DNA from: Hymenopus coronatus
Taxonomy: Eukaryota > Arthropoda > Insecta > Mantodea > Hymenopodidae
Reading direction: 5' to 3'
DNA length: 64,000 nucleotides
NCBI GenBank assembly: GCA_030762935.1
Contig: CM060887.1
Location: forward strand, 13,012,501 to 13,076,500
Shown here: in pieces, positions 1 through 11,281 of the stretch
How the letters are laid out: the number at the start of each line of letters is the position of its first letter
How positions within the stretch are numbered: the first letter of the stretch is position 1
The notes under the pieces: generated by a model
The model's input: the letters and a program-made list of their open reading frames with translations, nothing else
Databases searched by the model: none
What the model was told of the DNA's origin: nothing
Made by a program: the position numbers and the translations under genes

Positions 1-396
1 CTACTAGAATTGGCTTACGCGAGGTGTTCCATATAGGTTCATTGTTCAGCAGGACTTCTGCAATCTTCAGACCCAGAAATGTTTTTCCTGTGCCTGGTGG
101 TCCCTGAATAACTACAAATTCCTTTGTCAATGCTGATTTAAAGGCAGCATATTGAGAGATGTCCAAGTGCAACTCAGCAGCTGTTGGCCAGGTGCTGCTA
201 TCCATCACAGTTACTGCTCTCCTTCCAATTGCATATGGCACATCTCTGAGAACATATTTTGGGGCATTTACTAATGTGTCCACTTGAACTAGGTACTCCT
301 TCATTGGGAAATTATCTTCATTCATATTTTGCAAAGCCTTCAGAATATGGAAATATGGTTCAAAATACACTTCTGATTCTGCCATTACAAATTCAC
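1..396 (-). CDS. ZNFX1: ZNFX1-like gene B, coding exon 2 (partial, start of helicase domain)
   Basis: Open minus-strand frame from an intron acceptor (pyrimidine tract then CAG, ending at 397) to the window edge. It begins by completing a Gly codon split with the exon ending at 8767, so the phases agree. The translation runs through the ZNFX1-type segment EFVMAESEVYFEPYFHILKA, then ALTKEFVVIQ, then a Walker A P-loop GPPGTGKT at 103-80, then PILV near the edge, as expected just before helicase motif Ia of an SF1 (UPF1-like) helicase. ZNFX1 proteins bind RNA; in nematodes they act in inherited small-RNA silencing and in mammals in antiviral RNA sensing. The rest of the helicase and the NFX1 fingers must lie to the left of the window. 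No internal stop is seen. Assignment to ZNFX1 rests on recalled family motifs, not on a search. Confidence 0.9.
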
Positions 397-636
397 CTGG
401 AAAAATAAATGTAATTTATTATGGAACACAATTAAGATTTAAAGTAAATCTGAAATACTGGTGAACAAAAAAGTATGAAATATTGGCCATATCAATAAAA
501 TTAATAGTGAGGGGAGGTAGGGTACATCCAGACAATTAAAGGGCAGCACCCAAGTGGGGTGAACTTCAGATTCTAAATAGAACCATAGTATAGATTTGAA
601 ATATGCCAAAAGTTCTGACATTTTTTTCCTAACACA

Positions 637-1252
637 TTGGTTATAAAATGAGTCAAATTTACACTTGAATTGCTTCAACCTGGACATGTTTCGCAGGCAT
701 ATGTTGCCTACATCAGCAACTGGCCAGCCTGTTGTTGGTATTTTCTGTGGACTCCTCTCCTTTCTCTGGTGGCTGATAAATGAACTTGTAGAGCGGGTTG
801 TCATCGGCGGGAATTCCAAAATTCATAAGGCTAGGTTTCTGTTTTAAAATAAAGATCTTCTCCCATATGTTTAATTCTAGCGGTCGCTGTACTGATTTTA
901 ACAAGTGGACATTATCTTTGATTCTATGGCTATTGTCCCAAGCATGTGAGGCTACTGCTGATTTCTCCATTTGGTTGTTTCTTAAGTGTGCCAGATGTTC
1001 CTTCAACCTGGTTCCTAGTTCCTTCTGGTTTGTCCTATGTATCTTTTATCACAGTTTTTACAGTTGATTCTGTAAATTCCTGATTTTTTGGATGCAGGTG
1101 TTTTATCCAACTTGTTCTTTAGAAGGTTTTTTATGCTGTGTTTGTTTTATGGGGCTAAGAAAATGTATGCTTTGAAGATCTTTTTGAATTTGTTGAAGGC
1201 CTGAGGGTGTAATGTGAATTTTTTTTAAAATATTCTGGTTTTTTTTCTGCCA
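637..1252 (-). mobile_element. Penelope-like element fragment, left arm of inverted pair
   Basis: The minus strand encodes the C-terminal part of a Penelope-like retroelement: a GIY-YIG-derived region then KEHLAHLRNNQMEKSAVASH and FILKQKPSLMNFGIPADD. This follows the GIY-YIG core seen in the right arm. It is nearly identical to the reverse complement of 1300-2189; the centre of symmetry is near 1275 (CTGCCATGA ... TTCATGGCAG). No reverse transcriptase remains. Confidence 0.75.
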
Positions 1253-1299
1253 TGAGGGTGGTTTTAGCTGCTCTTTTTCTTTTTCTCTTTAGCAGCTTC

Positions 1300-2189
1300 A
1301 TGGCAGAAAAAACCAGAATATTTTAAAAAAATTCACATTCCACTCTCAAGTCTTCAACAAATTCAAAAAGATCTTTGCCCGCCTGGGCAGTGTGGTGGTA
1401 GAGTGTCTGCCTCATTCAAAAGCTCATGAGTTCGAATCTAGATTACGGTGAGTTACCCGGATAAGTTTTTTGGGGGATTTTACCTTATCCTAAGAAGACG
1501 AATGTTGAGTAATTTTAAGCTCTATGGACCCTGGGATCATTTGAGCATCATTTCACCAATTTCATTCATTGTCCGATATGACTAAACCAGGTTAAAGGAT
1601 GTTAAACAAACAAAATTCTAAGAACACATCATCTTCTTAGCCCCATAAAACAAACATAGCATAAAAAACCTTCTAAAGAACAAGTTGGATAAAACACCTG
1701 CATCCAAAAAATCAGGAATTTACAGAATCAACTGTAAAAACTGTGATAAAAGATACATAGGACAAACTAGAAGGAACTAGGAACCAGGTTGAAGGAACAT
1801 CTGGCACACTTAAGAAACAACCAAATGGAGAAATCAGCAGTAGCCTCACATGCTTGGGACAATAGCCATAGAATCAAAGATAATGTCCACTTGTTAAAAT
1901 CAGTACAGCGACCGCTAGAATTAAACATATGGGAGAAGATCTTTATTTTAAAGCAGAAACCTAGCCTTATGAATTTTGGAATTCCTGCCGATGACAACCC
2001 GCTCTACAAGTTCATTTATCAGCCACCAGAGAAAGGAGAGGAGTCTACAAAAAATTACCAACAACAGGCTGGCCAGTTGAAATCTGTTAATGATGTAGGC
2101 AACATACACCTGCAAAACATGTCCAGGTAATTTATTACTTAGTGAAGCAATTCAAGTATAAATTTGACTCATTTTATAACCAATGTGTA
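1300..2189 (+). mobile_element. Penelope-like element fragment, right arm with GIY-YIG core
   Basis: Encodes GIYRINCKNCDKRYIGQT at about 1717-1770, the GIY-YIG endonuclease motif with the Cys pair typical of Penelope-like elements. After a frameshift it continues KEHLAHLRNNQMEKSAVASH. Interrupted at 1379-1612 by a SINE-A insertion absent from the left arm, so the inversion predates the SINE. Confidence 0.78.
1379..1612 (+). repeat. SINE-A (tRNA-derived) copy 1
   Basis: tRNA-like head with an A-box (GTGGTGGTAGAGTG) and B-box (GAGTTCGAATCT), then a body shared with the copy at 38505-38752 (GGTGAGTTACC, GAAGACGAATGT, TTTGAGCAT, CCAGGTTA). Nested in a Penelope-like arm. Confidence 0.85.
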
Positions 2190-2901
2190 ATTATTCTTCA
2201 CTGTGTACCACTTAGAGTATTTACATTATTTTAATTTTTTTCTAAAATAAAAACTTGAGAATTTATAGGATATTGAAATTGAACTTAATTCATTTCTTCA
2301 CTTGTAGCAAATTTTGGTCTTTGAGATTTAGCCTTATTCTTCACACTTCCGTACTGTAGTCTGATCTATGTTGTTTGGATGCAACAAGTTAAACACACTC
2401 TTCTCTTCTTATCACCACAACTAACCATCAGTTTCTCTTTCAGTGAGATTCACCGTGATATGTAAAATCTCATTAAATAATTATTTGTTTGAAAATAATA
2501 AATGTTACCTAGTTACTAGTTTATTTTCGAATAATTACAACTTAGAGAATAAAGGTGCCCAAGTATGTTCCTTCCATAAAGATAAAAAAGACAGCACTTA
2601 ACTTTATTAATCCATTTAAAAGTTATGGCCAATATTCCATACTTTTGTTCTCTCTGTATACTATTTATACACACGTAATAAAATAATTATAAAACAAAAC
2701 TATACACTGTCACATTATCAATATGTTTCTAATGGCCGGAGATACTGCTCTCAAATTTGGTGATGTTTTGCTTAATGTGTAGTATCTAAGTGACCTTAGA
2801 TTGTTAATTTTTTTTTCTTTATTTCAGTGATGTGAACAGCAAAAACAAATGCTGATTAAACAGTATCACTTAAGGAAACTGTGCAGTTTACTTAAAAAAT
2901 C

Positions 2902-3768
2902 TGATGTTACACTTCCATGACTTTCTCTAGCTGCTCTACAAAGAAACTTCTTACAAAAGATTATTCTTCTTTCTACACAATGCTAATCAAGATAAACATT
3001 AGCATCATGTTCTTAGTTCCTTATAAGTAGAAGGAAACTAAAGGAATGCGCTATACTAAAGTGATAGTCATATGTTTTAAAAGCTGTCGTCATAAGATTG
3101 TGATTGCAAATCGTTTCTTCGCTTGGTCAGGAGTAGAACAACAGAAAAATGAACACTTACTGTCTGAGAAAAGTATAAGCACTTTACAATTGAAACCAAT
3201 AAGGAATATCTCGGAAATGGTTAGATCCACAACAAAAACATAAAGGACATAAATTGTGTGTTTTAAAGAGATCTAGAAAGTTTGTGCAGTAAGTTTTTTG
3301 CTATCTCTTATGGTTGAAGCAGTTAAGCAAAATTCGGCAAAACTCATCCAGAATAAAGAGGCTATTCCAGAAAATTCAAGATATGCATTTTATTTGGGAT
3401 GTATATATCTTTAATATATGGTATTTTAATCAAAATTGTTAGAGCAATTTTTTAGAAATTCAAAATTTTCGTAAATTTTTCCCTGTAAAGGATAGCTTAT
3501 GGTGAGGGGAATCTTTTGAAAAGCTTTGTGTCACATCTTTGGAACATACCAAACCTAAATACCAAGTTTGGTATTTAACGGTCTTTTCTTTTTTGAGCTA
3601 TGCTGTCCACAGACAGGCAGAGACACACACACATGGACCTTTTTTTTAAAAATGCTTTTTTTGGACTCGGGGAGTCCAAAACTATTTCTGGTGAAATCTT
3701 GTCATAAAATTTTTGGGTGGAATACAAAACCTTCTCTATCCACATGTGGGCTAGAGAAGATAAAAAAA
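2902..3768 (+). repeat. ACT-1 element copy 1
   Basis: Near full length: head ATGACTTTCTCTAG, internal AAATACCAAGTTTGGTATTT, a CCACAGACAG(AC)n tract, and a decayed palindromic tail TTCTCTATCCACATG...CTAGAGAA. Family traits are described in the findings. Confidence 0.8.
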
Positions 3769-4052
3769 ATGAAGACATTGATTTTTGGTTGTGATCTGAG
3801 AGCTATTTGGGAAGAGTGGCCCAGCCCACAAGTAGACTTCAGATAATGCCTTGATGAAACACTTCCTGGACAATAGCATCAAATAACCAGCACGGCCCCG
3901 AGACCAACCCTCTATAGCATTTATCATGACCATGACATGAAGGCACAATATGATCTTATGAACCACGATTTGCTTATAGAAGTATTAAGTGTGTTTTCAA
4001 ATGTGACAAGGTATAATAGGAATGCAGCGTGAACACCATAACAACCTTTTAT

Positions 4053-4848
4053 TACTTTCTCTACAAGTACTATACACGTGGGTATTGTATTCCACCCAAA
4101 AATTTGATACAGAGATTTAAACAAAAATAAGACATTTTAGTGTCCTCTGCATATAATTTTTAGAAAAAGGTCACTGTGAGGGGGAGGGAGGGAGGGAGGG
4201 AGAGAGAGAGAGAGAGAATACGATAACTCTAAAATGAAAAGACGGCAAAATACCAAACTTAGTCTAACAAACTTTTTCGAAATTTTTATTTTCTCAAAAT
4301 TGGCTGTAATGATTTTGATTAACATGTCATATAAAGATATTAACATGGCAAATCTTGAATTTTCTGGGAACAGCCTCTAAAGACCTCTTTATTCTGGATG
4401 AATTTTTCTGAATATTGTCCAACTGGTAAACAGCAAGAGATAGACAAAACCTTACTAAACAAAAAATTTAGATCTTGCTAAAACTCACAATTTGTGTTGC
4501 ATAATTATTATTATTATTTTTTTTTTTTGTGGAGTTGACCATTTTTAAGATATTCCTTGTTATTTGTTTCAAATTTAAAATATTTATACTTTTCTCACAC
4601 GGAAATTTGTAAACCACAGATCATGCATAGAAATGAATTTCAGCCACAGGGCAACCAGGTTTTAGAAGATTTGAGTAATGTTTTAGCCTAGTATATTCCC
4701 TTATTTACCTTCTGCTTACAAGGAAACAAATAATTAAGACAATTTATGCTAATGTTTATCTCGATTATCATAAAGTAGATAGAAGAATGAGCTGTTTAAC
4801 AATAACTTGTTACAGCGATGTAGAGAAAGTCATGTAAATGTAACAGAT
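4053..4848 (-). repeat. ACT-1 element copy 2
   Basis: Reverse-oriented copy from TACTTTCTCTAC to TAGAGAAAGTCATGTAAATG. The AC tract is replaced by a (GGGA)n/(GA)n microsatellite at 4181-4217. Confidence 0.8.
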
Positions 4849-4959
4849 TTTTTTTTATAGGAAAACTTGCAAAGATATAAAAGCCAAATTGGATGTCATT
4901 TATGGGGACCTTTTGCCATCTATAACAGTGGGATATTACAGATGACTTCACAGAATAGC

Positions 4960-7445
4960 AACTGAGTTAAATTGGAATAGGAAAAATTGAAGCTTTCAAC
5001 CATCTTGACTCTGTGGTGTTCATCAGGGAAAGGCAAAACTGGTGTAAAAAACAAATATTTATAGCTTAGAGGTTTACAGCCCCAACCAATCAGACATGGC
5101 TTCCTGGCATGAATTTTTGCAATAGGTTAACATGCACTCATTTTCTCCGAGGTCTGCCCTTGGCGTCGTGTTCCATCCAAGTGCAGACCATGCCCAATAA
5201 TGCTTAACTTTCTTGATCTGGTAGCAGGTCTGTACACACAGCTTCCAGCATGATTTTCATTGTGGTCCATTTCTGGTGTAGTATTGCTGTCATCCATCCA
5301 CTTACTGTCCACGCCCGATGCTGCTTAACTTCTCTTAGTACAGGCTTTTTGCAGTTTCTGACTCAGGTATTTCCGTAATCCACCCTTAGTCTCATGATGC
5401 ATCTACCTATTCAAGTGCTGATCACATTTAACTTCAGAGACCTGTCAAGAATCCTCAGGTGGTGAGGAGGATTCTTTCAATTTGGTTTTATTCATGTTAA
5501 GAGTTTGCCAGTCCTCACTTAGCTGCATGCCCTGGTCCTTGTTAAACAAATTATCATCAATCCTAATTTCAATACTCTCTTTGATACAGACCCAGAAATT
5601 GTTATCTTTCATAACTATTGCTGTTTGATTGAAGAGGATCCTATGGCCATTTTTGATGGTATGTTCGTTCTGTCACTGCAGATTTCTTCGAATAAAGCAG
5701 TATAGTGTGGTGTTGGTGTTCTTGGCATCTCTCTTCGACAGTTCGGCCCATCTGATCTATGTATGAGAGACCACAATGGCAAGGAATCTCATACACCCCT
5801 GGAGTCCTGAGTCTTAGGTCATCCTTAATGGAGCGCATCATGGTTCTGAGCTTACTGGGTGGCCTATATACGGTACAGATGTTGTAACCATGTAAATCAA
5901 ATCAAGTTTATTCATCATATATTTCTTATTACAGAAATATTGGCTGCGTCAGTTATAATATTACAGATACAAATAAGTTATAGACTAGTAAGTACAGATT
6001 CATGAAAGTAAATATATGAGAAACTAAAAGTATAAGATATTTCTATTTACAATAAATTACAAAATCAAAGCATGGTTTTTAGGAGTTCAAAATATAACAC
6101 AAATGCATAACAAAATTAAATAACTAGACAGTTTCCAGGTATTCATTTACAGAGTAATAACAACCCTGTATTAAAAATCTCTTTAATTCCTTCTTAAACA
6201 CAGCCATGCTTGATAAGTTTTTAAAGGTTGGGGTAAGTTTATTATACAATTTAATGCCATTGTAGTGTGGACTTTTTTCATATAGGGTTCTTTTATGCCC
6301 TATTATGTGCAGTTTTGATTTACCCCTAGTATTATGACTAAGAATTTCATCATTTGTAGCAAACCTTTTAATTGATCATGTGTAAACACCAGCGTTTCAT
6401 AAAGGTAAACAGATGGAACTGTTAGAATATTTAAGTATTTAAAATAAGGACTACAGCTTGTACTGCTGGAAAGGTTAAGCATTAATCGTGTTGCCCTTTT
6501 TTGTATTATAAAAATTCTATTACAGTTTTATTTTCCCCAGAACATTATACCATATGATAGATGAGAGTGAAAGTAAGCGAAGCAGGCTATTTTGATCATG
6601 TCAAGATTAACTGATGATCTCAGAATATATAATGCGAAACAGATTTGACTTAACTTTTTAGATAATACATCAATGTGAATTCCCCAATCAAGATTATTAT
6701 CAACCCAGACTCCAAGAAATTTAATTTTATTAGAAAAGGTTACTAATTCATTCTCCACATAAACGTCAGGAAAACTTATAGTTTTGTTAATTTTATGATG
6801 AAAGTCTACAGCAACGCTTTTGTTTTTATTAATAATGTCTGTTTTCATTAAACCAATTAACTACATAATCAATTATCCCCTCGGTGTTAGTTTCAAGTTG
6901 TTTATTACCACCAGAAACTAGAATACTTGTATCATCAGCAAAAAGAGTAAATTTAGAATTCTAGCAATTTGGTTGGAATGATTGCTGCAGTAAGGAATGA
7001 CAGCCTTGGTTTTGTTTTCTTTCTCCACAACAGATAAATCTTCCTTCCCATCTTATTCAGTGTTCTGCGAATATCCACCTATGGTAACCATTCTCTCTTA
7101 ATGTAGCGAAAAGATGGTTGATTTCTGACTGGAGACTACCAGAATCACAAATATTAAAGGCGCTATGAAATAATGTTGGTTTGGGCAAGATGGTGGTAAC
7201 TCTGGTTGCTGAGGTACAGATCTATATGTGTGGGCTTCCTGTATACACCAAGTGCTACGGATCCATGAGAGCTCGTGTCAGGAAGCCATGTCTGATCAGT
7301 TGGGCTGAATACAACTACAGGTAGACCTCAAAGCTATAAATATTTGCTTTTATGGCAGTTTTGCTAGTTCCCTGACGAAGACCACACAGTCAAGATGGTC
7401 GATGGCTTGGATTTCTCAGATTCCAATTTAACTTAGTGGCTAACC
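4960..7445 (-). mobile_element. Penelope-like element 2 with inverted ends
   Basis: The minus strand at 5641-5880 encodes GYNICTVYRPPSKLRTM then LRTPGVYEIPCHCGLSYIDQ and RTVEERCQEH: the linker and GIY-YIG domain of a Penelope-like element (the YIG is altered to YID). 6965-7280 continues the upstream minus-strand coding remnant. The ends 4960-5105 and 7285-7445 are inverted copies (~150 bp; GGAAGCCATGTCTGAT, GCTATAAATATTTG, AGTCAAGATGGT). Split by a LINE at 5893-6962. Confidence 0.75.
5893..6962 (-). mobile_element. Jockey/CR1-type LINE 3' fragment inserted in Penelope-like element 2
   Basis: The minus-strand ORF at 6848-6528 contains FSNKIKFLGVWVDNNLDW and CFAYFHSHLSYGIMFWG, the thumb region following the catalytic part of a non-LTR reverse transcriptase. 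The 3' end is at 5893 (tail GATGAATAAACTTG). Catalytic YxDD is not in this fragment; YADD-like remnants near 6930-6950 are broken. Confidence 0.8.
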
Positions 7446-7873
7446 CATGAAGTAATCTGTAATAACCAACATCAAGAAAGCTTAAAATCTTTAAGGAAGA
7501 TATTGGTTCATCATCTTAAACATGATCGACCTTCCATTTTAAATAAAGAGTGCCCAGGATTCCTGGCATCTGTGGTTACAAAGGAAACCATTGAAAAAGT
7601 CATATGATTCTAACTGATTGTCGAACTAAAGTTTGCGAAGTAGTAGAACAATAGGTGTGTCAATGGGACTGGCAATTCTTGTGCAGCTTTTAACTTCAAA
7701 GCTGTACTTGGAGTTATCTATGCAAAATCCAGATAAGTTGTTGCATTTGTTACCATTGATAACCTGGAATTATCATCATACTTTGGAAACTAATCAACAA
7801 CTAAAGAAATGGGTTAATTTAATTTTTTTTCTCACACAAGCCATGGGTGGGACAGGAGTTGGATAGGCAGTCT

Positions 7874-8100
7874 AACTGAAAAATTCAATGCCATAACCAG
7901 GATTTGAACCACAGATATCCCCGTCGCTCTAACCACTGAGCTACCATGGCAACATGCCAGCAAGTCAGTTGAGGAATTTAGTGCTGTACCAGCATGTTGC
8001 CATGGTAGCTCAGTGGCTAGAGCAACTGGTTAGCCATGGTTCAAATCCCGGCTATGACATTGATTTTTTCAATCTGGCTCTGCCTATCCAAAACAATGGT
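7874..8100. repeat. SINE-D inverted pair (palindrome of two tRNA-like heads)
   Basis: The minus head at 7880-7955 and plus head at 7995-8070 share CATGTTGCCATGGTAGCTCA, GTGGCTAGAGCA and a B-box GGTTCAAATCC. Centre near 7970. A third copy lies at 50655-50770. Confidence 0.8.
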
Positions 8101-8106
8101 TGCTTC

Positions 8107-8465
8107 ATGTGAATCTCCTCCAAAGAAGACAAAGGCAGTCCCATCAGCTGGATAACAGATGGCGATTTTTTGGGATGCAAAATGTAATACTCATTGAAAA
8201 AGGAAAATCATTCCCATACTGTTCATCAAGAACTGAAGGAGAACATGAACCTCATTGCCAAAATGCATTAGCATATTCATCTGGAGTTTTTTCTGCCAAA
8301 CTGCATGAATTGCAGTCACATCCTCCATGTTTGCCTAACTGGCTTCTTCTTTCCCAAAAATGAAATGGCTCCCAAATACCACATTTAGATCAAATGAGGT
8401 CATCATTGTGACAGAGGTGTATTTTCAGAGTTTGACAACTTCTATTTTTTGGAAGGGTTAAAAAA
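8107..8465 (+). pseudogene. mariner transposase remnant 1
   Basis: Frame-shifted pieces of a mariner catalytic domain: PPKKTKAVPSAG and IFWDAKC (second strand of the fold), then HPPCLPNW and FPKMKWLPNTTFRSNE matching the PYSPDLAP...FPxxKKWL...RFxSNEE block. Several stops. Inside intron 1 of gene B. Confidence 0.65.
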
Positions 8466-8766
8466 TACCAGAAACAATGAGAAAAGTATACATCCCTAAT
8501 AATTTGTGTTTGCAAAAATGGCATCTCATTATTAACAATGGCACTTATTGAACCCCCCTCATATACATAATAAAAAGAATGTCCAACACTTTTGCTGTTT
8601 GGATTTTTTTCTAAGCTCCTGAATTTAAATCATTTTGTTTTAAGTACATAGTGTTTCCGCTAATAACACTCAAATGAATAATTAAGAAAATTATGCTTTT
8701 GATGACACAATCAAATGTTTGTTTCAATAACAATTCTTATAATACTTGGTATTGTGTGTAGCTTAC

Positions 8767-10147
8767 CTCCAAACAATTCCTCTGATATGTTAGTAGGTTT
8801 ACTAAGATGAACAACAACTTGCCCTTTCTTCAGTTCCCTTACATCTCTGTCTCCAACAGTAGCAAATATTATTGTTTTGAAGTTGTCCCTTGAGAAAAGT
8901 AACAAAGAGCCAAATAAAAATCTTTTTGAGTGTTCCCAAACAACCCTTTTCAGTCTATTATCTGGATCAAATACAATCTCTACGCCAACCTTATCTTTGA
9001 TCACTTTAGGACCTTTAAAAAATACCCTGGGATAAATTCTGACATTGTTGATTCGCTTCCTATTCTTTTGCTTACTGTCCAAGTTTTCAATATACTCTAA
9101 TATTCCTTCCCTTATAGGTCCAATAAAGTCCTCTCTCAGTAGTCTGAATTGCACATCTAAATAGTGTTCTATGCTCTCGTATGCTCCATTGACAATATTT
9201 GGCCGTAAAAATGTGTGATGCTTTGAAAGGATGTCCTCTGGCTTAGGAAACACAGTAATTGCCCTGAAATCATCAGGAGGTTGTGGATATGTCATGTCGC
9301 CTGCCGTGCATTTCTTTCTGTTTTCGTCTTCCACAGAAGTTTTGAAACGCTCTTTCAAAAAAGCAAACTTATCCGTCAAATCCTTTTCAAGCATAATATT
9401 TTCTTGTTCTGAAACAAATTTCAGCACAAACTCTGTTGAAGTAAATATTTTATCAAAAACATCATAGAATTGGTTTGGTAGTAAATTGATAACAGTGTCC
9501 AGAAATATCACTAAATCCTTAAAAAAGGTTGTTACTTTCTTGCATCTATTTTTATCACGTTCATCAATGACTGAAATAGACATTATATACTTAGAAACTT
9601 GAATAATAAAATCCTGTTTACAAGCACAAGAAAGAACTGAAACTTTGTTTTCGTCAAAGTCTGCCACACACAATTTGGCTAATATTTTTATCATAAGAGC
9701 CACGTGATCTGGCTTAAGATCTTGATTGAGTGTATTCTGAAATGCATCTTTTCGGCGAGCAATGAATATTAGAACTTCAGATGGTTCTTTTTCGCTAAGT
9801 TCTTCTAAACATTTGTACCCAAAAGGATTTTTATTGGCTTTACTTTGAAAGGCAGGCCCTTGATATTGTGGTTGCTGTTTCTGAGGAATTGCAAAACTTG
9901 TAGTATTTCCAGCAGTTTCTTTCAGCTCTCTAGGATAAGATGATGTGCTAGGCATCTGTCTAGTACTTGCATTCATACACATACTTTGATTATAGGGATA
10001 AAAGTCATTCCTCTGTGGTCTGGGATAATATGGTGTTCTACTTCTGCTTCTCCTTTTCTTAGTTGCTCTTTGCCAGTTATCATTTTCGTCCTCTAAAACA
10101 TTATTCCGTCTTTTTCCCATTTTCTGTCTTCCAGTTGAAAAAGCCAT
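8767..10147 (-). CDS. ZNFX1: ZNFX1-like gene B, first coding exon (N-terminal region)
   Basis: Encodes residues 1 to about 460. An in-frame TGA 12 nt upstream of the ATG at 10147 fixes the start here, or at the second Met (residue 10). Residues 1-110 look disordered and basic, with a KKRRSRSRTPYYPRP stretch that could be a nuclear signal or RNA contact. About 105-140 is the helical segment GYKCLEELSEKEPSEVLIFI typical of ZNFX1 N-termini. About 290-345 has PPDDFRAITVF, FLRPNIVNGAYESIEHYLD and FRLLREDFIGPIREGILE, the most conserved pre-helicase block. After that comes a beta-rich segment with WEHSKRFLFGSLLLFSRDNF. The exon ends ...EELFGG at a GTAAGC donor (8766-8765); the open frame continuing to 8711 is intron read-through. 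It joins in phase to the exon at 396. A possible 5'-UTR acceptor (TGTCCTCAG) lies near 10185. The gene looks intact in this window. Confidence 0.92.
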
Positions 10148-10736
10148 AAGTGAAATTCAAATGTGGTTCACTTGTTTTGTTTTGCTGAGGACAGCTTTGT
10201 TTGCTTAAACCTTCAGCCTTCCCACGTTGTGCTTTCCTTGATTCTGTAGCTCCACAGCTGTTTTATCTTTTACTCTTAATTCCAATTTGATGATTATGGT
10301 ATTTATCTAATTTTCTCTTTCTTGTTCTCATTTGCTCATTTTCCTTTTGTAGCTAACCCAAATTATTTTTGGGTTCCATTTTTTCTATGTTTTACCACAT
10401 TCAGTTATTCTAACTTTGAATGTAGATCCAAAGCAAAAATTTCCAAATTGTTTTCTTTGAAGTTTCAGACTGCATTTGCAAATGCAAGCTATTGAAAACC
10501 TGAAAACAGAAATTTTTACTTTATTAACACTTAACAGAATACAACCTGTATTTCCTAATAAGAACCTCTTTTTCATTCTTTCTTCCACATTTACAATTTT
10601 ATTCTTTTACTTCAAAAGAATACATGAACATTTCAAGGCAATAATGAAATTATTTGTTTCTGTTCTGTGCACTGGAAAAGACATGGATGCACATATGGTA
10701 TTATTACTGTGATCTTTTTCCATTATATGCAATAGT
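10148..10736. promoter_or_regulatory. Upstream region of ZNFX1-like gene B
   Basis: On the minus strand this precedes the ATG at 10147. It contains AT-rich and purine-rich runs and a candidate 5'-UTR splice acceptor near 10185. I cannot identify a TATA box or initiator with confidence, so promoter identity follows from position only. No coding feature is supported here. Confidence 0.3.
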
Positions 10737-11277
10737 AACAAAAGGATTAGTTGCAGAGCACTTTTCAAAGAATTAAATGTATTGCCTCTACCTTGCTTGT
10801 ATATCCAGGAATCAGTTACCTTTGTTAAATCCAACATTAATTTATACACCACATATTAACAAATGCATGCCCATGATACTAGAGGAAAGGAGTGAATGAG
10901 TATAATCCCCCAAAATACCAGCTTATTTGATAGAAGTTTTAAGTATACTGGACTTTGCCTTTATAATGGCCTACCAGAACACTTAAAAAGCATATCTGCA
11001 CCACATAAATTTAAATTAGCTGTCAAAAAGTTTCTGTTAGAACATTGTTTTTACAGCCTGAATTTTTTGAAAGTGTCAAATATAAATAAACCAACCTGTA
11101 TAACAAAATGCATTCTTAACAACTTAACACTTTTGAAAAATAGTTTGTATCCAGTTTTTCTTGCTTCTAATCTTGTTGTATATATCCTTCAATGTGTATC
11201 CTAGTTATAAGTTTTTGACATATCTTACACATGTTCTATAATCAAATGGATGAATACATTTCTATTCTATATACTGA
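10737..11277 (+). mobile_element. Jockey-type LINE 3' end, copy 2
   Basis: Homologous to 39760-40310 over KELNVLPLPCLYIQ-type sequence, NTSLFDRSFKYTGLCLYNGL and PEHLKSISAPHKFKLAVKKF, then a 3' UTR ending GATGAATACATTTCTATTCTAT. Truncated at its 5' end. Confidence 0.75.
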
Positions 11278-11281
11278 CAAA

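Larger units (their letters stand above)
397..8766 (-). other. Intron 1 of ZNFX1-like gene B (8.4 kb)
   Basis: Bounded by GTAAGC at 8766 and TTTTTCCAG at 397 on the minus strand; both sides split one Gly codon (1+2). It holds two Penelope-like loci, two ACT-1 copies, a SINE-A, a SINE-D inverted pair, a Jockey LINE end and a mariner remnant, listed separately. The stretches 2190-2900 and 3769-4052 show nothing recognisable beyond AT-rich sequence. Confidence 0.85.

Noticed and set aside
3568..3846. Recurring open frames beginning MVFN...LCC...THT in ACT-1 copies (for example 3568, 33665, 49248, 58828)
   Set aside because: They arise from the same repeat with different frameshifts, share no intact end-to-end protein, and are dominated by the AC-microsatellite and the palindromic end.
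9231..9467. 78-codon plus-strand frame inside the gene B first exon
   Set aside because: Antisense shadow of conserved ZNFX1 coding sequence.
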